Of a DNA stretch of 11,305 nt, positions 1-7,565 are shown one piece after another (position 1 is the stretch's first letter; each line of letters starts with the position of its first letter). The notes below the pieces were generated by a model that saw nothing but the letters and a program-made list of their open reading frames with translations, had not been told where the DNA came from and searched no databases. Source of the stretch: Flavobacteriaceae bacterium (GTDB taxonomy: Bacteria; Bacteroidota; Bacteroidia; Flavobacteriales; Flavobacteriaceae); the NCBI GenBank assembly GCA_018623655.1, contig JAAZVG010000039.1, positions 1 through 11,305 on the forward strand, given 5' to 3'. Position numbers and translations under genes: made by a program.

Positions 1-339
1 TAGAATACCTGCAATTTTGCGGTCACCTGCCATAATGTCGTTTGGCCACTTTATTGACAAATCAGAAACTCCTGAGGTTTCTAATACTTTGAGAACCGAC
101 CAAGTAATCTGACGCATTGCTCGAAACACTGACCCAGCTGATACTCCAAAATCAGGTAAAACATAGCTAATCGTCAGGTTTTTCCCAGGTTCGCTGTTCC
201 ATGGGCGCTCTTGTCTCCCACGTCCACCCGTTTGATCAACCGCATACAAGGCAGAAGGAATTTCGGTTGCTCCTGATCGAAAAAGTTTTGCAATTAAAGT
301 GCTAGTAGAATTCGTGGCACCGACTTTGATAATATTCAT
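1..339 (-). CDS. birA: Biotin--[acetyl-CoA-carboxylase] ligase, catalytic domain, C-terminal part cut off by window edge
   Basis: This enzyme makes biotinyl-AMP and transfers biotin to the acceptor lysine of biotin-dependent carboxylases in the cytoplasm. I translated 113 codons from ATG at 339-337; an in-frame TAA lies two codons upstream, which fixes the start. Visible family motifs are TNSTS (residues 9-13), the biotinyl-AMP loop GRGRQ (39-43 region), W47 with SEPGKNLT (49-56), KWPND (97-101) and RKIAGIL (107-113). K108 matches the conserved biotin-contacting lysine. The protein begins directly with the catalytic domain, so it lacks the N-terminal helix-turn-helix of E. coli BirA and should be a monofunctional ligase, not a repressor. 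Roughly the second half, including the C-terminal domain, lies outside the window. It is divergent from rsfS across a 96-base gap. Confidence 0.93.
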   Translation of the reverse strand, partial: MNIIKVGATNSTSTLIAKLFRSGATEIPSALYAVDQTGGRGRQERPWNSEPGKNLTISYVLPDFGVSAGSVFRAMRQITWSVLKVLETSGVSDLSIKWPNDIMAGDRKIAGIL

Positions 340-389
340 TAAGAGTTATCTTTAATATTCTGAGCAGAGCTGAAAAACTAAGACATGAC

Positions 390-409
390 AAGTTAAAATA
401 AATTAACTT
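390..409. repeat. 7-bp inverted repeat in the birA/rsfS divergent intergenic region
   Basis: The arms AAGTTAA (390-396) and TTAACTT (403-409) are perfect reverse complements separated by six bases. The right arm overlaps the proposed -7 element of the rsfS promoter. It could be an operator, but the arms are AT-rich and short, so chance is a real alternative. Confidence 0.3.
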
Positions 410-411
410 TG
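404..411 (+). promoter_or_regulatory. Putative -7 element (TAACTTTG) of the rsfS-ftsH operon promoter
   Basis: TAACTTTG fits the Bacteroidota primary-sigma -7 consensus TAnnTTTG exactly and ends 24 bases before the rsfS ATG, leaving a short leader. No good TTTG-type -33 element is seen 19-21 bases upstream, so the call rests on the -7 match and position. The identical octamer occurs at 10178-10185 upstream of the small cysteine protein gene. Confidence 0.5.
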
Positions 412-435
412 TACACGAGAAATTAAACCGATTGA

Positions 436-810
436 ATGCAAAAAACACAAGCGAGTACTGATGAACTTATAGCGCTAATCATCGATGGAATTGAAGATGT
501 TAAAGGCGTTGAAATAAATCTGTTAGACTTAAGAGAAATTGAAAATACAGTATGTGAATATTTTGTGATTTGCAATGGAACTTCGAACACACATGTAAAT
601 GCAATCGTTTCCTCAATTCAAAAAAAGGTAAGTAAAACGATTAAATCGAAACCATGGAAAGTAGAAGGCACTGATAATAGTGAGTGGGTGCTTCTCGATT
701 ACGTCGATGTAGTAGTCCATGTTTTTCAAAGGCCAATTAGGGAGCGATACGATATCGAAGGCCTTTGGGGAGATGCCAAGCTTACAACTATTGAACGTTC
801 CTTTTCTTAA
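436..810 (+). CDS. rsfS: Ribosomal silencing factor RsfS (Iojap/YbeB family)
   Basis: RsfS binds ribosomal protein uL14 on the large subunit and blocks joining to the small subunit, lowering translation when nutrients are short. The 124-residue length is usual for the family. The diagnostic stretch is the EGTDNSEWVLLDYVDVVVHVF region (77-97), followed by R-E-R-Y-D-I-E-G-L-W-G-D-A (102-114); the tryptophan, LLDY, VVHVF and LWGDA elements are all family hallmarks. It starts at the first ATG behind a proposed promoter at 404-411. It is the first gene of a run on the same strand, with only 15 bases between its stop and ftsH, so co-transcription is likely. Nothing is missing or unusual in the protein. 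Confidence 0.95.
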   Translation: MQKTQASTDELIALIIDGIEDVKGVEINLLDLREIENTVCEYFVICNGTSNTHVNAIVSSIQKKVSKTIKSKPWKVEGTDNSEWVLLDYVDVVVHVFQRPIRERYDIEGLWGDAKLTTIERSFS

Positions 811-825
811 TTTTCTCTTATTGCT

Positions 826-2820
826 ATGAGTACGAATCCTATGAATAAAAATAATCCCAAGAAAAAACCCTCTAAATACGGGTGGATTTTCTATGCCGCT
901 ATCCTGGTCTTCGTGGCTTTTAATTTATTTGGTGGTCTCGCACTGAATAATCAAGAAAAAACGACTACCTCTCAACTTGAAGAATATCTTCGAGAAGGAG
1001 ACGTTGATAAAATTGTAATCATTACAAATACGCGACAAGCGAAGGTGTATCTTAATGACTCTGCCCTTCAGAAAGAAGTGCACAAGAAAGTTTCAGAGCC
1101 AAGCTTAATTCCATCTGCAGCGCCTTCAGCACAATACGTACTAGACTTTGGTGATCTTCAAAACTTCGAGAATACCATCACCACGATTAAAGCTGAATAT
1201 GAACTTCCTACGGTGATTGATTACGACAAAGAAAATAATTACCTATTAGATCTTCTTATTTCTATACTTCCCTTCGTTTTAATTATCGGAGTTTGGATAT
1301 TCCTTATGAGACGTATGTCAGGCGGTTCAGGTGCTCCAGGCGGAGGACAAATCTTCAGTATAGGAAAATCGAAAGCAAAACTTTTCGATGAAAAAACAGA
1401 TACTAGAACCTCTTTTAAGGATGTAGCTGGTTTAGAAGGCGCTAAAGAAGAAGTTCAGGAAATCGTTGAATTCTTAAAAAATCCAGAAAAATATACTTCG
1501 CTTGGAGGTAAGATACCGAAAGGTGCTCTTTTAGTAGGACCTCCTGGAACAGGAAAAACCTTACTTGCTAAAGCTGTCGCTGGAGAAGCAAAAGTACCTT
1601 TCTTTTCACTCTCTGGTTCTGACTTTGTAGAAATGTTTGTTGGAGTTGGAGCATCTAGAGTTCGCGACTTATTCAAGCAAGCCAAAGATAAATCTCCTGC
1701 AATAATCTTTATAGATGAGATCGATGCTATAGGGCGAGCGAGAGGTAAAAATAACATCACAGGTTCAAATGATGAGCGCGAAAACACTCTAAATCAACTA
1801 TTGACAGAAATGGATGGTTTCGGAACGAACACTAACGTCATTGTACTTGCAGCAACGAACCGAGCAGATGTTTTAGATAAAGCTCTTATGAGGGCAGGAC
1901 GTTTTGATCGCCAAATCTATGTTGACTTACCTGATCTAAATGAAAGAAAAGAAATTTTCGAAGTTCACCTAAAACCAATCAAAACGGCCGAAACATTAGA
2001 TCTAGAATTTTTGGCTCGTCAAACTCCAGGTTTCTCAGGTGCAGATATCGCAAATGTTTGTAATGAGGCAGCTCTAATCGCAGCTCGCAAAGAGCAAAAA
2101 TCAGTTACGAAACAAGATTTTCTTGATGCTGTTGATCGTATTATCGGGGGCTTAGAAAAAAGAAGTAAAATTATTACTCCAGATGAAAAACGAGCGATTG
2201 CATTTCACGAAGCAGGCCATGCAACGGTTAGCTGGATGCTTCAATATGCAGCTCCACTTGTTAAGGTAACTATTGTACCAAGAGGTCAATCTCTTGGTGC
2301 TGCGTGGTATTTACCTGAAGAACGTCAAATTGTTCGTCCTGAACAATTATTAGATGAAATGTGCGCCACAATGGGGGGTCGTGCCGCTGAAAAAATCATT
2401 TTTGATACGATTTCGACAGGAGCGTTGAGTGACCTAGAAAAAGTTACTAAACAGGCACGTGCCATGGTTACAGTTTACGGACTAAACGATAAAATTGGTA
2501 ATGTGACTTATTACGATTCGAGTGGTCAAAGTGAATATGGATTCACTAAGCCTTATAGCGAGGTAACTGCACAAACCATTGATAAAGAAATTTCAGATCT
2601 TATCGAAGGTCAATATCAACGCGCCATTGCCATCCTTAAAAAGAATAAAGATAAACTTGCCAAACTGGCAGAAAGATTGTTAGAAAAAGAAGTTATTTTT
2701 AAGGATGACTTGGAAGAAGTTTTTGGCAAGCGTCCTTTTGATAAGGAAGTTGAGTCGAAAGAAACTGAGTCAAAGACTGAAGAACAACCTGAAAACCTAG
2801 AAGAAGGCTCTGAGACATAA
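826..2820 (+). CDS. ftsH: ATP-dependent zinc metalloprotease FtsH
   Basis: FtsH is a hexameric inner-membrane AAA protease that extracts and degrades membrane and unstable cytoplasmic proteins. In order, the 664-residue protein shows a basic N-terminus, a first membrane helix (about 20-40), a periplasmic region (about 41-139), and a second helix (about 141-161). The AAA domain follows with Walker A GPPGTGKT (238-245), pore loop FVGVGA (271-276), Walker B IIFIDEID (293-300) and the second region of homology with arginine fingers R359 and R362. The protease domain has the zinc motif HEAGH (461-465), with D536 as the likely third ligand. The C-terminal tail (about 641-664) is highly acidic and low in complexity. 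ATG 826 was chosen; ATG 841 is a possible alternative that would remove five residues. The stop overlaps the next gene's ATG by one base, suggesting translational coupling. In many bacteria FtsH degrades LpxC, but nothing here shows that for this organism. Confidence 0.98.
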   Translation: MSTNPMNKNNPKKKPSKYGWIFYAAILVFVAFNLFGGLALNNQEKTTTSQLEEYLREGDVDKIVIITNTRQAKVYLNDSALQKEVHKKVSEPSLIPSAAPSAQYVLDFGDLQNFENTITTIKAEYELPTVIDYDKENNYLLDLLISILPFVLIIGVWIFLMRRMSGGSGAPGGGQIFSIGKSKAKLFDEKTDTRTSFKDVAGLEGAKEEVQEIVEFLKNPEKYTSLGGKIPKGALLVGPPGTGKTLLAKAVAGEAKVPFFSLSGSDFVEMFVGVGASRVRDLFKQAKDKSPAIIFIDEIDAIGRARGKNNITGSNDERENTLNQLLTEMDGFGTNTNVIVLAATNRADVLDKALMRAGRFDRQIYVDLPDLNERKEIFEVHLKPIKTAETLDLEFLARQTPGFSGADIANVCNEAALIAARKEQKSVTKQDFLDAVDRIIGGLEKRSKIITPDEKRAIAFHEAGHATVSWMLQYAAPLVKVTIVPRGQSLGAAWYLPEERQIVRPEQLLDEMCATMGGRAAEKIIFDTISTGALSDLEKVTKQARAMVTVYGLNDKIGNVTYYDSSGQSEYGFTKPYSEVTAQTIDKEISDLIEGQYQRAIAILKKNKDKLAKLAERLLEKEVIFKDDLEEVFGKRPFDKEVESKETESKTEEQPENLEEGSET

Positions 2821-3422
2821 TGGGATTTTTTGAACGCATCTTTGGAAAGAAAATCAAATCTGACGATCAAAAGTTGGAGCCCAAAGAGAGTGAATCAGAA
2901 TCATTACCCATCGATGAACTCTTCCTAAGAGAGTTTACAGCAAGTGGAGGAAAATTTCTCTATTGTGAAAATCAGGAAGAAGTCGATCGTTATTTTGACA
3001 AGATCATCGAAGAGAATCATTGGCAAGAGAAAGCGATTCTATGTCTTGACCATCAACTGCTTGATCAATATAGTCCCGTGGCCAATTTTACAGATAAACA
3101 TGGGAAATCAACGATTTTTACTACGAAATGCGAATATCTGATCGCTAATCAAGGGTCTGTCCTAGTTTGTTCTAAGCAATTGAAAGGGATAAAAAGCGAG
3201 GCGTTACCTGAAAATTTAATTGTTTTTGCTCGAACATCTCAGATGGTAGCTTCAATTTCTGAGGCACTTCGATCGATAAAGCAGCGTCATATTGGAGGTC
3301 CCCTACCAACGAAAATAACCTCGTTCAAAAATAATGAGGTCAATCAGGAGAATAAAGACGATTTCATGCATTACGGAACTAAAACAAAAAACCTATATCT
3401 TCTTCTACTAGAAGATCTCTAG
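2820..3422 (+). CDS. LUD-domain (LutC/YkgG-like, DUF162) protein of unknown role
   Basis: This 200-residue soluble protein resembles the LUD family, whose members include LutC, a component of the LutABC lactate-oxidation complex. The similarity lies in the C-terminal half: ANQGSV (109-114), equivalent to the family's A-D/N-x-G-T/S motif, and the block from LPENL to SQMV (129-143), where the P-x-x-x-I-V-F-x-R-x-S-Q-x-V pattern is typical. Residues 10-30 are lysine- and glutamate-rich and probably disordered. No signal peptide or membrane segment is seen. No lutA or lutB lies nearby, so a lactate role is not supported. Its ATG overlaps the ftsH stop by one base and its stop directly abuts cdsA, which places it in an envelope-maintenance operon. 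From memory this position is conserved in Flavobacteriia; I could not verify it. The family call is fairly sure, the function unknown. Confidence 0.75.
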   Translation: MGFFERIFGKKIKSDDQKLEPKESESESLPIDELFLREFTASGGKFLYCENQEEVDRYFDKIIEENHWQEKAILCLDHQLLDQYSPVANFTDKHGKSTIFTTKCEYLIANQGSVLVCSKQLKGIKSEALPENLIVFARTSQMVASISEALRSIKQRHIGGPLPTKITSFKNNEVNQENKDDFMHYGTKTKNLYLLLLEDL

Positions 3423-4169
3423 ATGAATACTCTCGCACTTAGATCTATTAGTGGAATCGTATACACAGTGTTGTTTTTAGGTGCCATTTACGCACCTAGA
3501 GAAGAGATTTTTTTCATGTGGTGTGCCTTATTGGGAATTGGAGCGGCCCTAGAAATTCGAGGAATGTTCAGACTACCTAGACAATTAGTATTTATTGGGT
3601 CATCGTTAACGCTTCTAATTGGCTACACAAGCGAGTCAAGTATATTTTTTGTTTATGCCGGAGTTATAGCAACACTCCTTATGAGTATCACACTACTTAG
3701 AAGGTGCAAGAAGAATCAATTCCACAAATACCTTTCACCTTTGTACGCAGTGCTAGGCATATTCAATCTATTCCTCATTTACCAACTGGATACTATGTGG
3801 TGTTTAGGTATCCTTGCACTGGTATGGACTAATGACTCAATGGCGTATCTCATTGGCTCAAAAATCGGAAAGACAAAGGTGAGTTCTATATCCCCAAATA
3901 AAAGTCTTGAAGGGTATTTAGGGGGAACAATCACAACCGTTCTCGTCGGATATATTCTTAATCAATACTTACCCCTACCTCATTGGTTTATACTCAGTAT
4001 ATCCATTAGTATTTTAGCGAGTTTAGGTGATTTAGTTGCATCAAAAATGAAACGATTGACTGATGTTAAAGATAGCGGTAGGGTAATACCCGGGCATGGA
4101 GGGATATTAGACCGTATCGATAGTTTGATTTATCTATCTCCAGTCATTTATCTACTTTTGACCCTTTAA
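3423..4169 (+). CDS. cdsA: Phosphatidate cytidylyltransferase (CDP-diglyceride synthase)
   Basis: CdsA converts phosphatidic acid and CTP to CDP-diacylglycerol, the branch-point precursor for all phospholipids, in the cytoplasmic membrane. The protein is strongly hydrophobic with about seven predicted membrane segments. Residues 207-233 match the family signature in full: S207, K210-R211, K216-D217, then P-G-H-G-G (223-227) and D230-R231-x-D233. Upstream is the conserved block W135-T-N-D-S-M-A-Y followed by S-P-N-K-S-L-E-G (157-164). At 248 residues it is somewhat shorter than E. coli CdsA but typical of compact bacterial forms. ATG 3423 follows the previous stop with no gap. psd begins ten bases downstream, so two steps of phospholipid synthesis are co-encoded; phosphatidylserine synthase is not in the window. 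Confidence 0.96.
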   Translation: MNTLALRSISGIVYTVLFLGAIYAPREEIFFMWCALLGIGAALEIRGMFRLPRQLVFIGSSLTLLIGYTSESSIFFVYAGVIATLLMSITLLRRCKKNQFHKYLSPLYAVLGIFNLFLIYQLDTMWCLGILALVWTNDSMAYLIGSKIGKTKVSSISPNKSLEGYLGGTITTVLVGYILNQYLPLPHWFILSISISILASLGDLVASKMKRLTDVKDSGRVIPGHGGILDRIDSLIYLSPVIYLLLTL

Positions 4170-4179
4170 TTAAGCATCT

Positions 4180-4833
4180 ATGTTTCACAAAGAAGGTTAC
4201 CCTAGTATTGCACTAGCCTCGCTCGTTTTGGTTTTATGTGTTTGGCTAGGAATGAGTATCGAGTCTAAGATTTTGGGTAGTTTACCGATCATAGCTGGTG
4301 TACTCATATGGATCATCATCTTGCAGTTTTTTCGTAACCCTAAGCGAAATACACCAAAATCAAAAAAGGGTATACTCGCTCCTTCTGATGGGACGGTAGT
4401 CAAAATTGAGCCTTTTACCGATCATGAATATTTCGGAGAACCACGAACACTGATTTCAATTTTCATGTCACCACTTAATGTTCATGTAACTAGGTATCCA
4501 TTCGATGGAAAAGTTCTCTATAGTCAATACCATCACGGAAAATACCTAGTAGCTTGGCACCCAAAATCAAGTACACACAATGAAAGAACAACGGTGGTTC
4601 TAGAGCATCCAAGTGGTGAGCCCATACTCTACCGACAAATTGCAGGAGCTCTTGCAAGAAGAATCGTTAATTACGCTAAGGTTGGAGATACCGTAAAAGC
4701 CGGTGAAGACGCTGGCTTTATCAAGTTTGGCTCAAGAATTGACGTGATTGTACCCAATGACGCCAAAATAAATGTATCCCTCGATCAAAAAGTCAAGGGA
4801 GGTGAAACGATTATCGCCGAATTATTGAAGTAA
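4180..4833 (+). CDS. psd: Phosphatidylserine decarboxylase proenzyme, short (PSD-A related) type
   Basis: Psd decarboxylates phosphatidylserine to phosphatidylethanolamine using a pyruvoyl group made by self-cleavage. The 217-residue length fits the short bacterial class, not the roughly 320-residue E. coli type. Two hydrophobic segments (about 10-26 and 32-50) anchor the N-terminus. Conserved blocks are APSDG (67-71), where D70 is a plausible catalytic aspartate, MSPLNVHVTRYP (96-107) with H102 a plausible partner, and the processing site K-F-G-S-R (182-186). Cleavage is expected between G184 and S185, with S185 becoming the pyruvoyl group at the start of the small alpha chain. It is the last gene of the rsfS-to-psd run. 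Its final 12 bases overlap the 3' end of convergent valS. Confidence 0.95.
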   Translation: MFHKEGYPSIALASLVLVLCVWLGMSIESKILGSLPIIAGVLIWIIILQFFRNPKRNTPKSKKGILAPSDGTVVKIEPFTDHEYFGEPRTLISIFMSPLNVHVTRYPFDGKVLYSQYHHGKYLVAWHPKSSTHNERTTVVLEHPSGEPILYRQIAGALARRIVNYAKVGDTVKAGEDAGFIKFGSRIDVIVPNDAKINVSLDQKVKGGETIIAELLK

Positions 4834-7455
4834 TCTGAGGCTCTTCTCTAAGCCTTCAATTTTTTCTTGAGCATCAGCCGCTTTTTTACGCTCTAATTCA
4901 ATAACTTTTTCAGGAGCATTTGATACAAATCGCTCATTGCTTAATTTCTTGTCAACAGAAGCTAAGAACCCCTTGAGATAATCAATTTCTTTTTGAATTT
5001 TTTCGCGTTCTGCATCAAGATCTACACCGCCACTCAACGGAATAAAAAACTCGGTTTTACTTACTCTAAAACTAGAACAAGCACTCGGAGCCTCTTCAAT
5101 TCTTTGAGGTAAACTTGTATTGGCTAGCTTAGCAACAACCTCAGCACATAACTCAAAATCAATACTATCAGTTACTAAAAGATCTAGTGGCTCTTTAAAA
5201 GCAATGCTTTTATCTTTTCGAATTGATCGAATGCTACTAACTACCTCTTTAGATGTTTCAAAGGCTGTTAAAGTCTCTTGATTAAATGATTTTGCCTTAG
5301 GCATATTGGCAACACATATAGAATCTTTTAAATCTCTTGTTTTTAAAGATTGCCACAATTCCTCAGTAAGGAACGGCATAAATGGATGTAAGGTGACTAA
5401 AAGTCTATCTAGAATATCAATTAACTGATTCAAAGTCGTTTGATCAATTGGGCTGCCATATGCTGGTTTAATGATCTCTAATAACCAAGAACAGAAATCA
5501 TCCCAAATTAGGCGATAAATGCTCATCAGAACATCTGAAATGCGGTACTTCTCATAGTGATTGTCAATCTGTTCTAGTGCTGCGGCAAATGAGGCTTCAA
5601 ACCATTCAATCCCCTGTTTAGCATATAGGGGCTGATCAATATCGGCGACCTCAAAGCTCTTAATTAATCGAAATGCATTCCAAATCTTATTGGCGAAACT
5701 ACGACCTTGATCACATAGCGATTCGTCGAAAAGTAAATCGTTGCCAGCAGCGGAGCTAAGTAATAATCCGACACGCACCGCATCGGCGCCATAGGCGTCA
5801 ATCAAACCAAGAGCATCTGGGGAATTACCTAAAGACTTGCTCATCTTTCGGCCTTGTTTATCTCTTACCAATCCTGTTAAATATACGCTAGTGAAAGGAG
5901 GTGCATCTCTGTATTCATAACCCGCAATAATCATGCGGGCTACCCAGAAAAAGAGGATGTCTGGACCGGTTACTAAATCTTGGGTAGGATAATAATAATT
6001 GATTTCTTCATTCTCAGGCTCAAGAATACCATTAAATACACTGATCGGCCAAAGCCAAGAAGAGAACCAAGTATCTAAGACATCTGCATCTTGAGTCAAG
6101 TCCTCTGCGGTGTAGGTAATTGCCTCAGCCTTCTCTTTCGCTAGTTGATTCGCTTTTTTAACAGCTTCTTCCATAGAAGTAGCAACTACCATTTGACCTT
6201 CACCATAATAATAAGCAGGAATCTGCTGACCCCACCAAAGCTGTCGAGAAATATTCCAATCTCTGATATTCTCTAGCCAGTGACGGTAAGTGTTTTCGAA
6301 TTTTTTCGGATACAGCTGAATTGAATGATCTTCAAGTACCGAACCAATAGCAGGCTTCACAAGTTCTTCCATTTTCAGAAACCACTGATCTGATAATCTT
6401 GGTTCGATTACCGCTCCAGTGCGCTCAGAGGTGCCGACATTATTTAAATGCGACTCTTTCTTAATCAGCAATCCAAGTTCTTTTAACTCTTGAGCAATTG
6501 AATCGCGTACCTCGAAACGATCTCTCCCCTGGTAGTGCATCGCATGAGCATTAAGGGTACCATCCGCATTAAATACATCGTAGATGGCTAGATCGTACTT
6601 ATCTCCGATATTCTTATCATTAATATCATGAGCAGGAGTAATCTTTAAGCATCCCGTTCCAAATTCAGGATCAACATAAGAATCAGCAATGATAGGAATT
6701 TCACGATTACAAATCGGTACTCGAACCTTTTTACCAATTAATGTTTTGTATCGTTCATCATCAGGATTTACACAAATGGCGACATCACCAAATATGGTTT
6801 CAGGTCGAGTGGTCGCAACGGTGATTTCTCCTTCTCCCTCTACAAATTGATAACTCAAATAGTACAGTGAGCCCTGCATTTCTTTGTAGATCACTTCTTC
6901 ATCAGAAAGAGTTGTTTGGGCCTCTGGATCCCAATTAACCATTCGATAACCTCTGTAGATTAATCCTTTATCATATAGGTCTACAAAGACCTTAATCACA
7001 GAGTCATAAAGATCCGGATCCATAGTGAACTTAGTTCTAGACCAATCGCATGAGGCACCTAAACGTCGTAACTGCTTGAGAATTACCCCACCATACTCAT
7101 CAGTCCAATCCCAGGCGTGCTTCAAAAATTCATCCCTAGAAAGTGAAGACTTTTCAATACCCTGCTCCTTTAATCGCGCAACCACTTTTGCCTCTGTTGC
7201 AATAGAGGCGTGATCAGTACCTGGTATCCAACAAGCATTTTTCCCTTGTAATCGCGCTCGGCGAATCAGCACGTCTTGAATCGTATTGTTTAACATATGA
7301 CCCATGTGTAGCACTCCGGTGACATTCGGTGGAGGTATGACTATAGTGTAAGGCTCACGCTGATCAACTTTTGACTCAAATAGTTGATTCGAGATCCAGT
7401 GTTCATACCATTTTTGCTCGATGTTCTCTGGACTATATTGGGCAGCTATTTCCAT
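4822..7455 (-). CDS. valS: Valyl-tRNA synthetase
   Basis: ValS, a class I aminoacyl-tRNA synthetase, charges tRNA-Val and clears mischarged threonyl-tRNA with its editing domain. The 877-residue protein has the full layout: PPPNVTGVLHMGHMLN (41-56) containing the HIGH-type motif H50-M-G-H53; a CP1 editing domain (about 190-340) with TTRPETIFGD (215-224); DTWFSS (461-466); the KMSKS loop (537-541); an anticodon-binding helical domain (about 610-760); and a lysine/glutamate-rich C-terminal coiled coil (about 810-877) that contacts the tRNA elbow. ATG at 7455-7453 gives a normal N-terminus ending in the EQKWYEHW block. It is a single minus-strand gene, tail-to-tail with psd (12-base overlap) and head-to-head with the gene at 7566. 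No intrinsic terminator for it is seen beyond its stop. Confidence 0.98.
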   Translation of the reverse strand: MEIAAQYSPENIEQKWYEHWISNQLFESKVDQREPYTIVIPPPNVTGVLHMGHMLNNTIQDVLIRRARLQGKNACWIPGTDHASIATEAKVVARLKEQGIEKSSLSRDEFLKHAWDWTDEYGGVILKQLRRLGASCDWSRTKFTMDPDLYDSVIKVFVDLYDKGLIYRGYRMVNWDPEAQTTLSDEEVIYKEMQGSLYYLSYQFVEGEGEITVATTRPETIFGDVAICVNPDDERYKTLIGKKVRVPICNREIPIIADSYVDPEFGTGCLKITPAHDINDKNIGDKYDLAIYDVFNADGTLNAHAMHYQGRDRFEVRDSIAQELKELGLLIKKESHLNNVGTSERTGAVIEPRLSDQWFLKMEELVKPAIGSVLEDHSIQLYPKKFENTYRHWLENIRDWNISRQLWWGQQIPAYYYGEGQMVVATSMEEAVKKANQLAKEKAEAITYTAEDLTQDADVLDTWFSSWLWPISVFNGILEPENEEINYYYPTQDLVTGPDILFFWVARMIIAGYEYRDAPPFTSVYLTGLVRDKQGRKMSKSLGNSPDALGLIDAYGADAVRVGLLLSSAAGNDLLFDESLCDQGRSFANKIWNAFRLIKSFEVADIDQPLYAKQGIEWFEASFAAALEQIDNHYEKYRISDVLMSIYRLIWDDFCSWLLEIIKPAYGSPIDQTTLNQLIDILDRLLVTLHPFMPFLTEELWQSLKTRDLKDSICVANMPKAKSFNQETLTAFETSKEVVSSIRSIRKDKSIAFKEPLDLLVTDSIDFELCAEVVAKLANTSLPQRIEEAPSACSSFRVSKTEFFIPLSGGVDLDAEREKIQKEIDYLKGFLASVDKKLSNERFVSNAPEKVIELERKKAADAQEKIEGLEKSLRLLQ
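4824..4865 (+). terminator. Likely intrinsic terminator for the rsfS-psd run, inside the 3' end of valS
   Basis: ATTGAAG (4824-4830) and CTTCAAT (4854-4860) are reverse complements, and the right arm runs straight into six consecutive T residues (4860-4865). A competing inner hairpin pairs AGGCT (4838-4842) with AGCCT (4851-4855), also followed closely by the T tract. The T tract is on the plus strand, so it would serve psd and not valS. The stem is only moderately stable, which limits confidence. Confidence 0.45.
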
Positions 7456-7494
7456 AGGGAAAAGTTAAGGATAAGTAGATTCTTCGAATACCGA

Positions 7495-7526
7495 CAAAAA
7501 TAGGAAAGATCATATCATTAATAAAA
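7495..7526 (-). promoter_or_regulatory. Putative valS promoter
   Basis: On the minus strand TATTTTTG (7502-7495) fits TAnnTTTG. A weak -33 candidate, TTTT (7526-7523), lies 20 bases upstream. The predicted mRNA would have a leader of roughly 30-35 bases before the valS ATG. Only the -7 element is a good match. Confidence 0.4.
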
Positions 7527-7530
7527 GTTA

Positions 7531-7561
7531 TTTGTCTGTAAGGCATATTGAAATATTATTG
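7531..7561 (+). promoter_or_regulatory. Putative promoter of the DUF1573-like gene, possibly leaderless
   Basis: TTTG (7531-7534) is followed after 19 bases by TATTATTG (7554-7561), one mismatch from TAnnTTTG; the spacing is that expected for Bacteroidota promoters. The -7 element ends five bases before ATG 7566, so transcription would begin at or very near the start codon. This also argues against the alternative TTG start at 7548, which would lie within the promoter. Confidence 0.4.
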
Positions 7562-7565
7562 TAAC

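Noticed and set aside
1..339. birA as a transcriptional repressor of its neighbours
   Set aside because: The protein starts directly at the catalytic domain, with an in-frame stop just upstream, so there is no N-terminal DNA-binding domain.
1455..1787. 110-codon open frame antisense to ftsH
   Set aside because: It is antisense to the highly conserved AAA domain of FtsH, has no recognisable motifs or upstream signals, and is best explained as a shadow of ftsH codon use.
7548..7565. TTG start giving a six-residue longer DUF1573-like protein
   Set aside because: It falls between the proposed -33 and -7 elements, and the ATG at 7566 gives a normal signal peptide.
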